NCBI RefSeq assembly: GCF_006874625.1
Contig: NZ_CP030034.1
Coordinates: 496,001-560,000 of the forward strand
DNA: 64,000 nt
Origin: Bdellovibrio sp. NC01
GTDB taxonomy: Bacteria; Bdellovibrionota; Bdellovibrionia; Bdellovibrionales; Bdellovibrionaceae
Reading direction: 5' to 3'
In this document: piece after piece, positions 8,912 to 16,404 of the stretch
How the letters are laid out: every line of letters starts with the position of its first letter
Numbering within the stretch: the first letter of the stretch is position 1
Translations under genes and position numbers: made by a program
Notes under the pieces: generated by a model
Told to the model about the DNA's origin: nothing
The model's database searches: none
The model's input: the letters and a program-made list of their open reading frames with translations, nothing else

Positions 8912-8928
8912 GAATCTTGCGAAGATTC
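8912..8928. promoter_or_regulatory. Operator-like palindrome upstream of secreted-protein gene
   Basis: Perfect inverted repeat GAATCTT-GCG-AAGATTC, 43 bases before the start at 8971. The overlapping bases TTGGTTTGAATCTTGC (8906-8920) have GG and GC exactly 10 bases apart, as in sigma-54 promoters, but the rest of that consensus is poor. It could be a regulator site or an RNA hairpin. Confidence 0.35.
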
Positions 8929-8970
8929 TTCTGATTTAAAAATTTAGCGAAGACTTAAGGATGCTTTTTT

Positions 8971-9519
8971 ATGAAAAAACTTATGCTTGTACTTACCTGT
9001 TTAGTTGTTTCTACAGTGGCTCATGCGGAAAGCCGCACGTTTAAAAAAGTGAGCGCAGAAAAAGCGACGGTTAAAATTCTTCCCGATGGAGGCGCTGATT
9101 CTGGAGTCCAAGCTGCTGAATTTGTCGATGCTCAAGAAAACGATCAGTTCATCAAAATGCTTTTAGCGGACCCAACGTCAACGTTGGCAAAGCTAAGAAC
9201 GCAAATTGAAAAAGAAACGTGTGAAGGTGCGACGAGCACTCCGGAAAATCCATGGATTGACGGTTGTGGTGAAGTCGAAGTCACAAACAGTGTGCAAACT
9301 TCATTCGGTCGTGGTGGCTGGATGGGCGCGGGCGCTGGCTATACTTTCTTTGTGGGTTTCAGAAACGACGGAACAGGTCATTTTTTTGAAGCATCACACA
9401 TGTTCACGATCACTGAAGACGTTAGTGCTGATGTCAATGACGAAGGCGAATACATTGGATCTGTGACGAAAGACCTTAGTTTTGGAAAATTAACGAAGTT
9501 GCCAGAACCACAAAATTAA
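8971..9519 (+). CDS. Secreted hypothetical protein
   Basis: 182 residues with a clear Sec signal peptide (MKKLMLVLTCLVVSTVAHA, cleavage after AHA). The mature protein is acidic, with one Cys pair (around TCEGA and GCGEV) that could form a disulfide, and a Gly-rich GRGGWMGAGAGYTFFVGF stretch. I do not recognise a family. AAGGA lies upstream at a slightly long spacing. The next gene follows after 12 bases with its own GGAGG site, so the two probably form an operon of periplasmic or secreted proteins. Confidence 0.75.
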   Translation: MKKLMLVLTCLVVSTVAHAESRTFKKVSAEKATVKILPDGGADSGVQAAEFVDAQENDQFIKMLLADPTSTLAKLRTQIEKETCEGATSTPENPWIDGCGEVEVTNSVQTSFGRGGWMGAGAGYTFFVGFRNDGTGHFFEASHMFTITEDVSADVNDEGEYIGSVTKDLSFGKLTKLPEPQN

Positions 9520-9531
9520 TTTGGAGGAATC

Positions 9532-9984
9532 ATGTTGAATGCACTTTCTAAAGCCATCACTTGTGCGTGCTTACTGACTTTGAGTAGTGCTGCCTTCGCA
9601 GCTGGTGGATTAAATCTTAAAGATCTTAAAGCTGGTGATGTGCTGGTTGGTAAAGACACAGTTTCAGGCCAGGCCTGCGAATTGGCGATCACTGCGGTTG
9701 ATGGTTCGAAAAAATCCGTGGCTTTGACTTTGGGTTCAGAGGTTTTGCAAACAATTGAACTAAAGAAAGTGTTTTCGCTGAAAGTGAATTATGTCGGTGC
9801 TTACGCTAAAAAAGAGGGCACTGATGCGAACGGTGAATGGTACACATCCAATGTTGAAGCAAGTTTGAATCAAAATGTTTTGAATGGCGATACTCGCTAT
9901 CAAATTAACAGAGTGATCTGGTGGCAAAACCACTATAAGCCGTATGATCCACACGTCGACTGTGCGGGGTTGAAATTGAAATAA
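9532..9984 (+). CDS. Secreted hypothetical protein
   Basis: 150 residues with a signal peptide (cleavage near SSAAFAAG). The mature part begins LNLKDLKAGDVLVGKD and has a Cys at QACEL and one at VDCAGL that may pair; the segment RVIWWQNHYKPYDPH is aromatic-rich. No family recognised. GGAGG lies seven bases before the ATG. It shares the operon with the secreted protein upstream and ends at a strong bidirectional terminator. Confidence 0.75.
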   Translation: MLNALSKAITCACLLTLSSAAFAAGGLNLKDLKAGDVLVGKDTVSGQACELAITAVDGSKKSVALTLGSEVLQTIELKKVFSLKVNYVGAYAKKEGTDANGEWYTSNVEASLNQNVLNGDTRYQINRVIWWQNHYKPYDPHVDCAGLKLK

Positions 9985-9992
9985 GTTAAAAT

Positions 9993-10018
9993 AAAAGGAG
10001 CTGCAAAGCTCCTTTTTT
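9993..10018. terminator. Bidirectional terminator
   Basis: Perfect 10-base stem AAAAGGAGCT / GCAA / AGCTCCTTTT with T-runs on both strands. It lies between the convergent secreted-protein operon and the sulfatase-like gene. Confidence 0.9.
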
Positions 10019-10019
10019 A

Positions 10020-11846
10020 TTAGTCCTCTTCGTCGATTGTCGCTAAGGCTTTGTAAGCTTGGATGCGAACTTTCGCAAGCTCTGGTAGCTGGAGAGCAAG
10101 TTCCGTTCGTGATGGCGCATAAGTGTTGTCCCGAGATGTATCCCAGATTAATCCTAAAGCAATGTTCGCTCTTTGGATTTCTTGATCTAACATGTAGTTC
10201 TTAAATGAACGTTCAAACTTCTTACGTTGAGTATCTTTTGAAAGGCCGCGAGTATCCGCGCGCAACCAGTCGATCAGCTCTAAGAACAATGGATCACCAC
10301 AGTCTTTTAAGTGATTTGATTCAAGCTCTTTAGAGTTCAGCAAAACGATGCAGCTATCCGACGTTTTTGAGTTTTTGATATTCAGATTCTTTTCGGCCAC
10401 GTACTGCCACAAAGAAATCTTATTTTTGTTACCAAGACTGCGAAGCGTTTCCCAGTCTTTCTGGTTCAAGGCCACTTGGGCAGTCCAATTCAATAAATCA
10501 ATGCTACGAGATTGGTTATTGCTAAGACGTTTTAGATCACGCAGTAGCGACGCCTCTTGATCCTGGCGCATCCAGCGTGAATAAGCCAAGCTCATCTTGC
10601 TCATCCATTCACTGTTGGGTTGGATGTACGGAGGAAGCTGATATTTACGCAAAAGATTTTGCAACTTTGTTGTCGTCGGCAAAATACTTTCTTGAAGCAT
10701 CGGTAGCGGATTCACTTCGAAACGATCCAATAAAGTGTTGTACAACTTCGGTGATTCATCGTTGATGTACAAAACGTGATTGGAAATCGCCGCTGTTTTT
10801 AACGGACCTGCATTACGCCACATCGACCAACCTGATTCGATCAAGATCGGACGATCTTCAGGCCAGTGGGCTACGGGATTTTTTAGGACAGAAAACAACG
10901 AATGGGCAGGGAAGTCGGTATTATCGTCTTCATCTAAATTCGTTTCACCCAAAAGATCATAAAGGGTACGACCTAAATCAACCAAGCTTACGTTTTGATC
11001 GATTTTCCAATAGATCGCTTCATCACGTTTTTTACTTTGTGCAGGCTTAATCAACAATGCGACTTGCGTGTTTTCACTGTGCAAGTTGGTGGGGTTTAGT
11101 TCGCCCGTACGATCTTCAACATTGTGTCCGCTTAAGCCCACCAAGATGACAGTCGTTTTATCCCAACGGCCCTGCGCTTTTAATTGTTGGAAGAGTTCAT
11201 ATAAACTCTCGTCCAATTCATCCAGCTGGCTTTCGAAACTTAAATTACGAGTTTCACCAAGATCGGTTGTTGTTTCCGTCGTAACATAAGCAAGATCCGG
11301 AGCATACAAAACGCTAAAGAATGCGTTGTTGCCAACATCATGTTTCAACCACTGCAAAAACTGATTTGAAGTCTTTTTGATCGGGCGATAGTAAGAATTA
11401 AAATTTGGAACGATGTTATCGTCGAAAAGTTCGAAGCCCTGATTAAGGCCCGTTCTTCTAAAGATTGGTGCACCACCGGAAAAGAAACTTGTTCGATATT
11501 CTAAGCGCACGGCCAATTCAGATGCTAAGTCCAACTCGGGTGCTAGACCTGGACCACCGTTGTGACGCACTTTATGTTGAAAAGGATAAAGCCCGGTTAA
11601 AACAGAAGACAACGCAGGTGCTGCCAATGTTGATGGCGTATAGGCATGAGTGAAACGAACCGACTCTTTGCAAAGCAAATGAAAACCGCTGCGCGTCCCA
11701 TTTCCTGATTCAGAATTGCAATTCACGTCGCCCACTGACAATTCGTCTACAGCGATCAATAGGATCGATTTCCTGTCATTTGTCTGACAAGAAAGCTGGA
11801 CCAAGCTCAGTAGAAAAAGTGTGGTAAATAAAATGATTCTCAGCAT
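10020..11846 (-). CDS. Sulfatase-fold lipoprotein, probably catalytically inactive
   Basis: 608 residues. A lipoprotein signal peptide ends LVQLSC (lipid-attachment Cys at about 20). The alkaline-phosphatase/sulfatase fold is visible: ILLIAVDELSVGD at the first metal strand, AYTPSTLAAPALSSVLTGLYP at the nucleophile loop, and VILVGLSGHNVEDRTG at the distal metal site. Where active sulfatases have C/S-x-P-x-R, and related transferases a Thr, this protein has Ala-Ala-Pro-Ala-Leu; where they have D-H-G it has L-S-G-H. The nucleophile and at least one metal ligand are therefore missing. The C-terminal 200 residues are helical. It is likely a surface or periplasmic lipoprotein with a binding rather than catalytic role. 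It is transcribed divergently from the ExbB-like gene. Confidence 0.75.
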   Translation of the reverse strand: MLRIILFTTLFLLSLVQLSCQTNDRKSILLIAVDELSVGDVNCNSESGNGTRSGFHLLCKESVRFTHAYTPSTLAAPALSSVLTGLYPFQHKVRHNGGPGLAPELDLASELAVRLEYRTSFFSGGAPIFRRTGLNQGFELFDDNIVPNFNSYYRPIKKTSNQFLQWLKHDVGNNAFFSVLYAPDLAYVTTETTTDLGETRNLSFESQLDELDESLYELFQQLKAQGRWDKTTVILVGLSGHNVEDRTGELNPTNLHSENTQVALLIKPAQSKKRDEAIYWKIDQNVSLVDLGRTLYDLLGETNLDEDDNTDFPAHSLFSVLKNPVAHWPEDRPILIESGWSMWRNAGPLKTAAISNHVLYINDESPKLYNTLLDRFEVNPLPMLQESILPTTTKLQNLLRKYQLPPYIQPNSEWMSKMSLAYSRWMRQDQEASLLRDLKRLSNNQSRSIDLLNWTAQVALNQKDWETLRSLGNKNKISLWQYVAEKNLNIKNSKTSDSCIVLLNSKELESNHLKDCGDPLFLELIDWLRADTRGLSKDTQRKKFERSFKNYMLDQEIQRANIALGLIWDTSRDNTYAPSRTELALQLPELAKVRIQAYKALATIDEED

Positions 11847-11874
11847 ACCTTGACCATGTGTAATCGATTTAGAG

Positions 11875-11903
11875 ATAATGGCTCAATAGTTTATATAGGT
11901 CAA
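11875..11903 (-). promoter_or_regulatory. Sigma-70-like promoter for the sulfatase-fold gene
   Basis: On the minus strand TTGACC, a 17-base spacer and CATTAT, giving a predicted start near 11868 and a 5' leader of about 20 bases before the ATG at 11846. Confidence 0.45.
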
Positions 11904-11924
11904 AGATTTGGAGGACTTCACACC

Positions 11925-12554
11925 ATGCTCGCAGAAAAAATATTCACCGTAGCTCATCTAGCCGACCAAGTGGTTTTGTGGCTTTTGCTTCTTCTCAGTG
12001 TGCTGAGCATCGGAATGATCCTTGAAAGATATTTCGCTTTGAAAAAAGTGAACGCGGAATCCACGCGTGTTCGCGCAAGAATCAAGATGGCTCTTCAAAG
12101 CAACAGCTTGGAAGATGTTGAAGATCTTGCGAAAGATCCAAACTCTTTGGAAGGCCGTGCAGCTGGTTACGCAATGAAACACATGCGTGAATCAGGCAGC
12201 AAAGGTCTTGAAGAAGTATTCAACACATTTGCTTTAACGGAACGCCCAGAGCTAGAGAAGTTCTTGAACTTCCTTGCAACAGTCGGTTCGAATGCTCCTT
12301 ACGTGGGATTGTTCGGTACGGTTTTGGGTATCATGAAAGCCTTCAACGATTTGGCACAATCTCCAGAGGCTGGCCAACAAACGGTGATGGCGGGTATCTC
12401 GATGGCCCTTGTTGCAACAGCGGCAGGTCTTTTCGTGGCGATCCCAGCGGTTATTTTCTACAACTACTACAGCAAACAAGTGCGCGGTATCTTCCAATCT
12501 CTTGAGAGTGTGAAAGAGTTGTGCCTTGCTTACGCTAAGAAAAAAGGTGTTTAA
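11925..12554 (+). CDS. exbB: ExbB/TolQ/MotA-family proton channel protein
   Basis: 209 residues with three membrane segments (about 12-35, 120-145 and 158-185). The TolQ/ExbB core is seen as FLATVGSNAPYVGLFGTVLGIMKAF and GISMALVATAAGLFVAIPA. Proteins of this family form a pentameric proton channel that, with an ExbD/TolR partner, powers an outer-membrane or periplasmic partner. The open frame extends back to 11850, but the ATG at 11925 has a strong GGAGG and gives the usual N terminus. The ExbD gene follows after two bases. No tonB or tolA is present nearby, so the energised partner is unknown; ExbB versus TolQ cannot be decided. Confidence 0.88.
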   Translation: MLAEKIFTVAHLADQVVLWLLLLLSVLSIGMILERYFALKKVNAESTRVRARIKMALQSNSLEDVEDLAKDPNSLEGRAAGYAMKHMRESGSKGLEEVFNTFALTERPELEKFLNFLATVGSNAPYVGLFGTVLGIMKAFNDLAQSPEAGQQTVMAGISMALVATAAGLFVAIPAVIFYNYYSKQVRGIFQSLESVKELCLAYAKKKGV

Positions 12555-12556
12555 CC

Positions 12557-12961
12557 ATGGCAATGAAAACGGGACAAGATAACGAATCCATCGCGGATAT
12601 TAACGTTGTCCCGTTGGTTGATATCATCCTGGTTGTTTTGATCATCTTCATGGTCACAGCACCCATGTTTATTAAGCCAACGATCAACGTAAATCTGCCA
12701 AAAGCAGCAAGTGGTGATCAAACAGCGCCAAGCAAATTGAATATTGCTTTAACTGCTGACGGCCGTATTAACTTGAATGGCACTTTCGTTAACGAAGATG
12801 CTGTGAAAGCAAAAGCGACTGAAGAAGTAGCTAAAAATGCAGATGTTCAAGCGATCATCTCTGCCGATAAAGACGTGCCACACGGTAAAGTTGTAGCCCT
12901 TCTTGATATCGTAAAAGGTGCAGGCGTGAAGAAATTCGCGATCAGCATCGACAAGAAATAG
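12557..12961 (+). CDS. exbD: ExbD/TolR-family protein
   Basis: 134 residues. One membrane helix carries the essential Asp (VVPLVDIILVVLIIFMV), preceded by the cytoplasmic SIADINVVPL and followed by a periplasmic domain with the family ending (DKDVPHGKVVALLDIVKGAGVKKFAI). It provides the proton-conducting Asp to the ExbB ring. It lies two bases after exbB and is followed by a strong terminator, so the unit is a bare two-gene motor. Confidence 0.9.
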   Translation: MAMKTGQDNESIADINVVPLVDIILVVLIIFMVTAPMFIKPTINVNLPKAASGDQTAPSKLNIALTADGRINLNGTFVNEDAVKAKATEEVAKNADVQAIISADKDVPHGKVVALLDIVKGAGVKKFAISIDKK

Positions 12962-12983
12962 TCATTCACGACGTTTAAAAAAG

Positions 12984-13012
12984 AAAAAGGCTGAGGAAAC
13001 TCAGCCTTTTTT
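12984..13012. terminator. Bidirectional terminator
   Basis: Stem AAAAAGGCTGAG / GAAA tetraloop / CTCAGCCTTTTT between exbD and the convergent lipoprotein gene. Confidence 0.9.
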
Positions 13013-13039
13013 ATTTCTTCACTAAGCGTTCAACCGATT

Positions 13040-14098
13040 CTAGTTCCCGCCACCGTAATCACAAGCATAAGTTGATTGAGCGCAGGTATTCGAGATCAAT
13101 TTCAACTTATTGTTGTGACACTCGAAAGTAATTGTTCCTGTATAGTTGTAGCAACTATTGATGGGCGTATTAATGCGTGGGACATTTTGACGGCAATTAA
13201 GTTGTGCGCGGCCTAAGTGCGCCAGCGCCGGGAAGCTCCAGCCTTTCCATCCTGTTTGTGATGGATATTGCGACAAGAAATTCAAATAGTCATAGCTTGT
13301 GTGGATGATGTATTTACCACGTGGACCATCGAAATAAGTCGGGAAGAAGTTGTAAGCTTGGTCGTACGTGGCATTCGTGTAAGTGAAATAAGTGCCCGCA
13401 GCACAACCGGTGTTCGGTTCAATCACGCCGATGTTCACTTGCACACTCGTGACCGAAGCACCCGCCGCATCTTTTGCAACGACGTAGTAGTAACCCTCTT
13501 TCAACCATGTGTCTGCGTTGTCAGAATAAAACGCAAAAGTGCCAAGACCATTCGTGATAGGCGAGCCGTTTTTATACCATTGATAAGTGTATGGGGCTTT
13601 GCCACCGCTAACGATAACTTCTAAATTGAAATCTTGTTTTTCATAAACAGATCCGCCCACAGGTTGTTTGGTGATTGCGAATGAACCGCCAGAAGAACTG
13701 CCGCTACCGCCGATGACAAGGCCTCCACCCGAAGAAGAGCCTCCTGATGACGAACCACCAGAAGCTGAAGAGCCACCACCGGAAGAACCGCTGCCAGACG
13801 AGCTTCCGCCGCCCACAGTGATTGTGCCATTGTTTCCAGAACTAGAAGAACCGCCAGAACTGCCACCACCAATGACTAGATTTCCAGCTCCTGTTTGATA
13901 AGGTGACTGCGAATTTGAGTTGGATGTTGGTGTGGTTGTCGACGCGCTTTCATTCGAGCACGATGAACTAGAATCGCCGGAACCAGTGCCACACGCTTGC
14001 GGAGCACAGTTTTGGAAACTCACGACCATCACACCCAAAAGTGTGGCGACGGATAAAACGCGCAATGGGCGCGTCTTTTTGAGAAAACGTACTTCCAT
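13040..14098 (-). CDS. Ser/Gly-rich lipoprotein with Ig-like domain
   Basis: 352 residues. The N terminus is a positively charged start, a hydrophobic segment and SFQNC, a lipobox variant also seen in the lipoprotein at 25039. Next comes a low-complexity Ser/Gly linker (about 45-145), an Ig-like domain (about 150-230: PVGGSVYEKQDFNLEV, YTYQWYKNGSPI) and a Cys-rich C-terminal domain with about eight Cys (NCRQNVP, NSCYNYTG, ECHNN, NTCAQ). This is the layout of a surface adhesin or binding protein on a flexible stalk; the ligand is unknown. A GGGGA ribosome site precedes the ATG, and a sigma-28-like promoter lies about 65 bases upstream. Confidence 0.8.
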   Translation of the reverse strand: MEVRFLKKTRPLRVLSVATLLGVMVVSFQNCAPQACGTGSGDSSSSCSNESASTTTPTSNSNSQSPYQTGAGNLVIGGGSSGGSSSSGNNGTITVGGGSSSGSGSSGGGSSASGGSSSGGSSSGGGLVIGGSGSSSGGSFAITKQPVGGSVYEKQDFNLEVIVSGGKAPYTYQWYKNGSPITNGLGTFAFYSDNADTWLKEGYYYVVAKDAAGASVTSVQVNIGVIEPNTGCAAGTYFTYTNATYDQAYNFFPTYFDGPRGKYIIHTSYDYLNFLSQYPSQTGWKGWSFPALAHLGRAQLNCRQNVPRINTPINSCYNYTGTITFECHNNKLKLISNTCAQSTYACDYGGGN

Positions 14099-14163
14099 AG
14101 TTTCATCCCCCGAGAACTATCGAATACTTTTAAGAGCAACAGCGATGCCACTCGTACTCGTAT

Positions 14164-14191
14164 TTATCGGCTTTTCATTAGCTATACTTAA
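14164..14191 (-). promoter_or_regulatory. Sigma-28 (FliA)-like promoter
   Basis: Minus strand TTAAGTAT, 12 bases, then GCCGATAA, an exact match to the sigma-28 -10 consensus with a 6/8 match to the -35 TAAAGTTT. Predicted start near 14157, about 60 bases before the ATG at 14098. Confidence 0.55.
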
Positions 14192-14235
14192 GACGGTGTT
14201 TACTTTCTGATCGACAATTCTCAAATTGACACAGC

Positions 14236-14262
14236 TAAAGTCGGGCTTGGTTTCTCCGAATA
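14236..14262 (+). promoter_or_regulatory. Possible sigma-28-like promoter abutting the start codon
   Basis: TAAAGTCG (6/8 to the -35 consensus), 11 bases, TCCGAATA (5/8 to the -10 consensus). The -10 ends eight bases before the ATG at 14271, and no ribosome site is seen between. Weaker than the csrA and 25039 elements. Confidence 0.3.
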
Positions 14263-14270
14263 GAATTATC

Positions 14271-14783
14271 ATGTTCAAGAGACAAGCTTCAGACATTCAT
14301 TTTATCGCTGTGACATTTGTGCTCGTCGCACTTTTGGGCGCACGTACATTCTTTAATTTAACTGAAGAGGAAGCTCTTTCTGTTGAGCCTGTCGTGGCGT
14401 CTCAAAACTCTATGGCGTCGTCACGTCAACCTGCGAGCGTTCCTGCGGCAGCAATGGCGACACAAAAGCCTGAATCTGCTTTGCAACAGTTCACACAGTT
14501 CGATTTGAATTGTTCAAAGAAGGCCGAAGTAAAAGTTTCCGTGAACAGCGGTTTCGTGCAACTTCAGGGCAAGAGCTGTGGCAAAGGCATCCACGAAGGT
14601 GATGTTGAGATCGTTAACAAAAGCAATGGCTATACCGCGTCTATCTTTGCTCGTGGCACTGACAGATACCAAACAGACCTCATCCAATTGAATAAGGGCG
14701 AGAACGAAATTGCGATTCGTTATCGTGAACGCTCTGGAAAATCGGTTGAAGAGGTCATTCACGTTCATTCAACAAAGATTTAA
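14271..14783 (+). CDS. Membrane-anchored periplasmic hypothetical protein
   Basis: 170 residues. One N-terminal membrane segment (about 10-25, FIAVTFVLVALLGA) is followed by an Ala/Ser/Gln-rich linker (about 35-80) and a small beta-rich domain with two Cys (FDLNCSKKAEVKV and GKSCGKG) that could form a disulfide. The pattern resembles a small Ig-like or beta-sandwich fold, but I do not recognise a family. An in-frame GTG/ATG start further upstream exists; the ATG at 14271 gives a sensible membrane N terminus. No Shine-Dalgarno is visible, which may mean a leaderless mRNA. Confidence 0.7.
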   Translation: MFKRQASDIHFIAVTFVLVALLGARTFFNLTEEEALSVEPVVASQNSMASSRQPASVPAAAMATQKPESALQQFTQFDLNCSKKAEVKVSVNSGFVQLQGKSCGKGIHEGDVEIVNKSNGYTASIFARGTDRYQTDLIQLNKGENEIAIRYRERSGKSVEEVIHVHSTKI

Positions 14784-14824
14784 TTTAGTAATATCAGTCT
14801 CTTGATGCAATCGGCTAGAGTAAG

Positions 14825-14839
14825 ATCAATTAAATTGAT
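14825..14839. promoter_or_regulatory. Operator-like palindrome
   Basis: Perfect palindrome ATCAATT-A-AATTGAT, 33 bases before the polyprenol kinase-like start. Its symmetry and AT content fit a dimeric regulator site, but no cognate regulator is in view. Confidence 0.3.
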
Positions 14840-14871
14840 TCTAGCGCGGCCTTTCTTTAAGTTAGCGCCGA

Positions 14872-15537
14872 ATGATATTAGAAGGACTGATTCAACCTGT
14901 GGATTTAAAGAAACGCTCGGACATTCACTATGCTCGAAAGATCTGGCACATGTCAGGCGTCTTCAGCATGTTCTTGGCTTATGTATATTTGCCGCCTGCT
15001 GTGTCTATGACGATTCTTGTGGTCGCATGGTGCCTGTTCGTTCCATTCGATTTTTTGCGTCAAAAATATCCTGCCCTGAATGACTGGGCCCTGCATGCAT
15101 TCAAGCCAATCATGCGTCAAAGCGAAGCTAGAAACTTGGCGGGTACAACATTCCTTCTAACAGGTGTGTTGGTCGTTGATATTATCTTCCCGCGCCCTGT
15201 TGTGGCGTTGACGTTGTTGTTCTTGGCATTTGCAGATCCTATCGCCAGCTACTTTGGAATTTTATATGGCAAAGATAAAATCTTTGGCCACAAATCGATC
15301 CAAGGTTTCGCAGCTGCATTCTTTGTGTGTACAGCTTTAACTCTAGTTTACTTGTTGACGCACAACTATCTGACAGATCGTTTGATTGTTGTCAGTCTTC
15401 TGGCGGGTCTTGTGGGCGCGTTTGCAGAGTTGATTCCAATCGGTAAACTTGACGACAATTTGACTCTTCCTCTGATGAGTGCCGTTGGTATCTCTATCTT
15501 GTTTTATTTCTTTGGATTTTTCGCCAATGTCGGATAG
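14872..15537 (+). CDS. Dolichol/polyprenol/diacylglycerol kinase-like membrane protein (SEC59/VTE5 family)
   Basis: 221 residues, about six membrane segments. RKIWHMSGVF and AFADPIASYFGILYGKDKIFGHKSIQGFAAAFF contain the family's conserved DP, G-x-x-x-G and K-S-x-E/Q-G-like motifs of CTP-dependent lipid kinases related to phosphatidate cytidylyltransferase. Probable role: phosphorylating a polyprenol or diacylglycerol in the inner membrane. The ATG at 14872 lacks a good ribosome site; a GTG at residue 10 is possible. pssA follows after nine bases, so the pair likely forms a phospholipid operon. Confidence 0.78.
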   Translation: MILEGLIQPVDLKKRSDIHYARKIWHMSGVFSMFLAYVYLPPAVSMTILVVAWCLFVPFDFLRQKYPALNDWALHAFKPIMRQSEARNLAGTTFLLTGVLVVDIIFPRPVVALTLLFLAFADPIASYFGILYGKDKIFGHKSIQGFAAAFFVCTALTLVYLLTHNYLTDRLIVVSLLAGLVGAFAELIPIGKLDDNLTLPLMSAVGISILFYFFGFFANVG

Positions 15538-15546
15538 ATTTCCGAC

Positions 15547-16404
15547 ATGGCTATAGATCATACACATCCGCATTTAGACACTGAAGAAGCACGCGCACAG
15601 CGCCTTTCCATGTACATTTACATCCTTCCGAATTTGATGACGACGGGAAATCTGTTTTCTGGTTTCTTCGCAGTTATTCAATCAATCAAAGGAAACTATC
15701 TTTGGGCTGCTTATGCGATCGTAGTTGCTGCAGTATTTGACCAATTGGATGGCCGCTTAGCTCGTTTGACTCGCTCAACTTCTAAGTTCGGTGCTGAATA
15801 CGATTCTTTGTGTGACCTTGTTTCTTTCGGTATGGCTCCTGGTGTTTTGCTTTTCTTGTGGGCTCTACAACCATTTGGTCGTTTGGGTTGGGTTGCATGT
15901 TTCCTTTTCGTCGCGTGCGGTGCTTTGCGCTTGGCTCGCTTTAACGTTCAAGTAAACATTGTTGAAAAAAACTATTTCCAAGGTTTACCAATTCCAATGG
16001 CAGCGGGTATCGTTGCTTCTTCTGTTTTAGCTTTCCAGGATTTGGAACTTGAACCCATGGGTAACTGGGGATTGTTAGTGATGACAATCTTGCTGGCGAT
16101 CGTGATGGTTTCAAACTTCCGTTTCCGTAGCTTTAAAGATTTGGATTTGAAAGAGCGCTTGCCATTCCGCTACCTGATTTTGGGTGTGGGTGTTCTTGTT
16201 GTCGTTGCTCTTCGTCCAGAAGTTATGCTCTTTGTTTTGTTCATGGGCTATGCGGCTTTAGGCGCCGTGTTTGGTGTGTTCAAACTGGGTAAAAACATCC
16301 GTAAGATTAAGCCAAGCGTGTATGCTCCTGCTCAAGTTCATGAAAGTGACCTCGTCCTTGAAGAAGAGGAAGAAGAGAGCAAACACGATGAAAAGAAAAC
16401 TTAA
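15547..16404 (+). CDS. pssA: CDP-diacylglycerol-serine O-phosphatidyltransferase
   Basis: 285 residues of the CDP-alcohol phosphotransferase family. The signature D-G-x2-A-R-x8-G-x3-D-x3-D is intact (QLDGRLARLTRSTSKFG then AEYDSLCD), with N-terminal PNLMTTGNLFSGFFA typical of PssA. It joins CDP-diacylglycerol and serine to make phosphatidylserine, the precursor of phosphatidylethanolamine. Seven or so membrane segments and an acidic tail (EEEEEES). Its 3' end overlaps asd by 17 bases. Confidence 0.92.
   Translation: MAIDHTHPHLDTEEARAQRLSMYIYILPNLMTTGNLFSGFFAVIQSIKGNYLWAAYAIVVAAVFDQLDGRLARLTRSTSKFGAEYDSLCDLVSFGMAPGVLLFLWALQPFGRLGWVACFLFVACGALRLARFNVQVNIVEKNYFQGLPIPMAAGIVASSVLAFQDLELEPMGNWGLLVMTILLAIVMVSNFRFRSFKDLDLKERLPFRYLILGVGVLVVVALRPEVMLFVLFMGYAALGAVFGVFKLGKNIRKIKPSVYAPAQVHESDLVLEEEEEESKHDEKKT

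Noticed and set aside
13668-13898. Glu/Pro-rich open frame opposite the Ser/Gly linker of the lipoprotein
   Set aside because: It is the complement of repeated Ser/Gly codons; no start signal.
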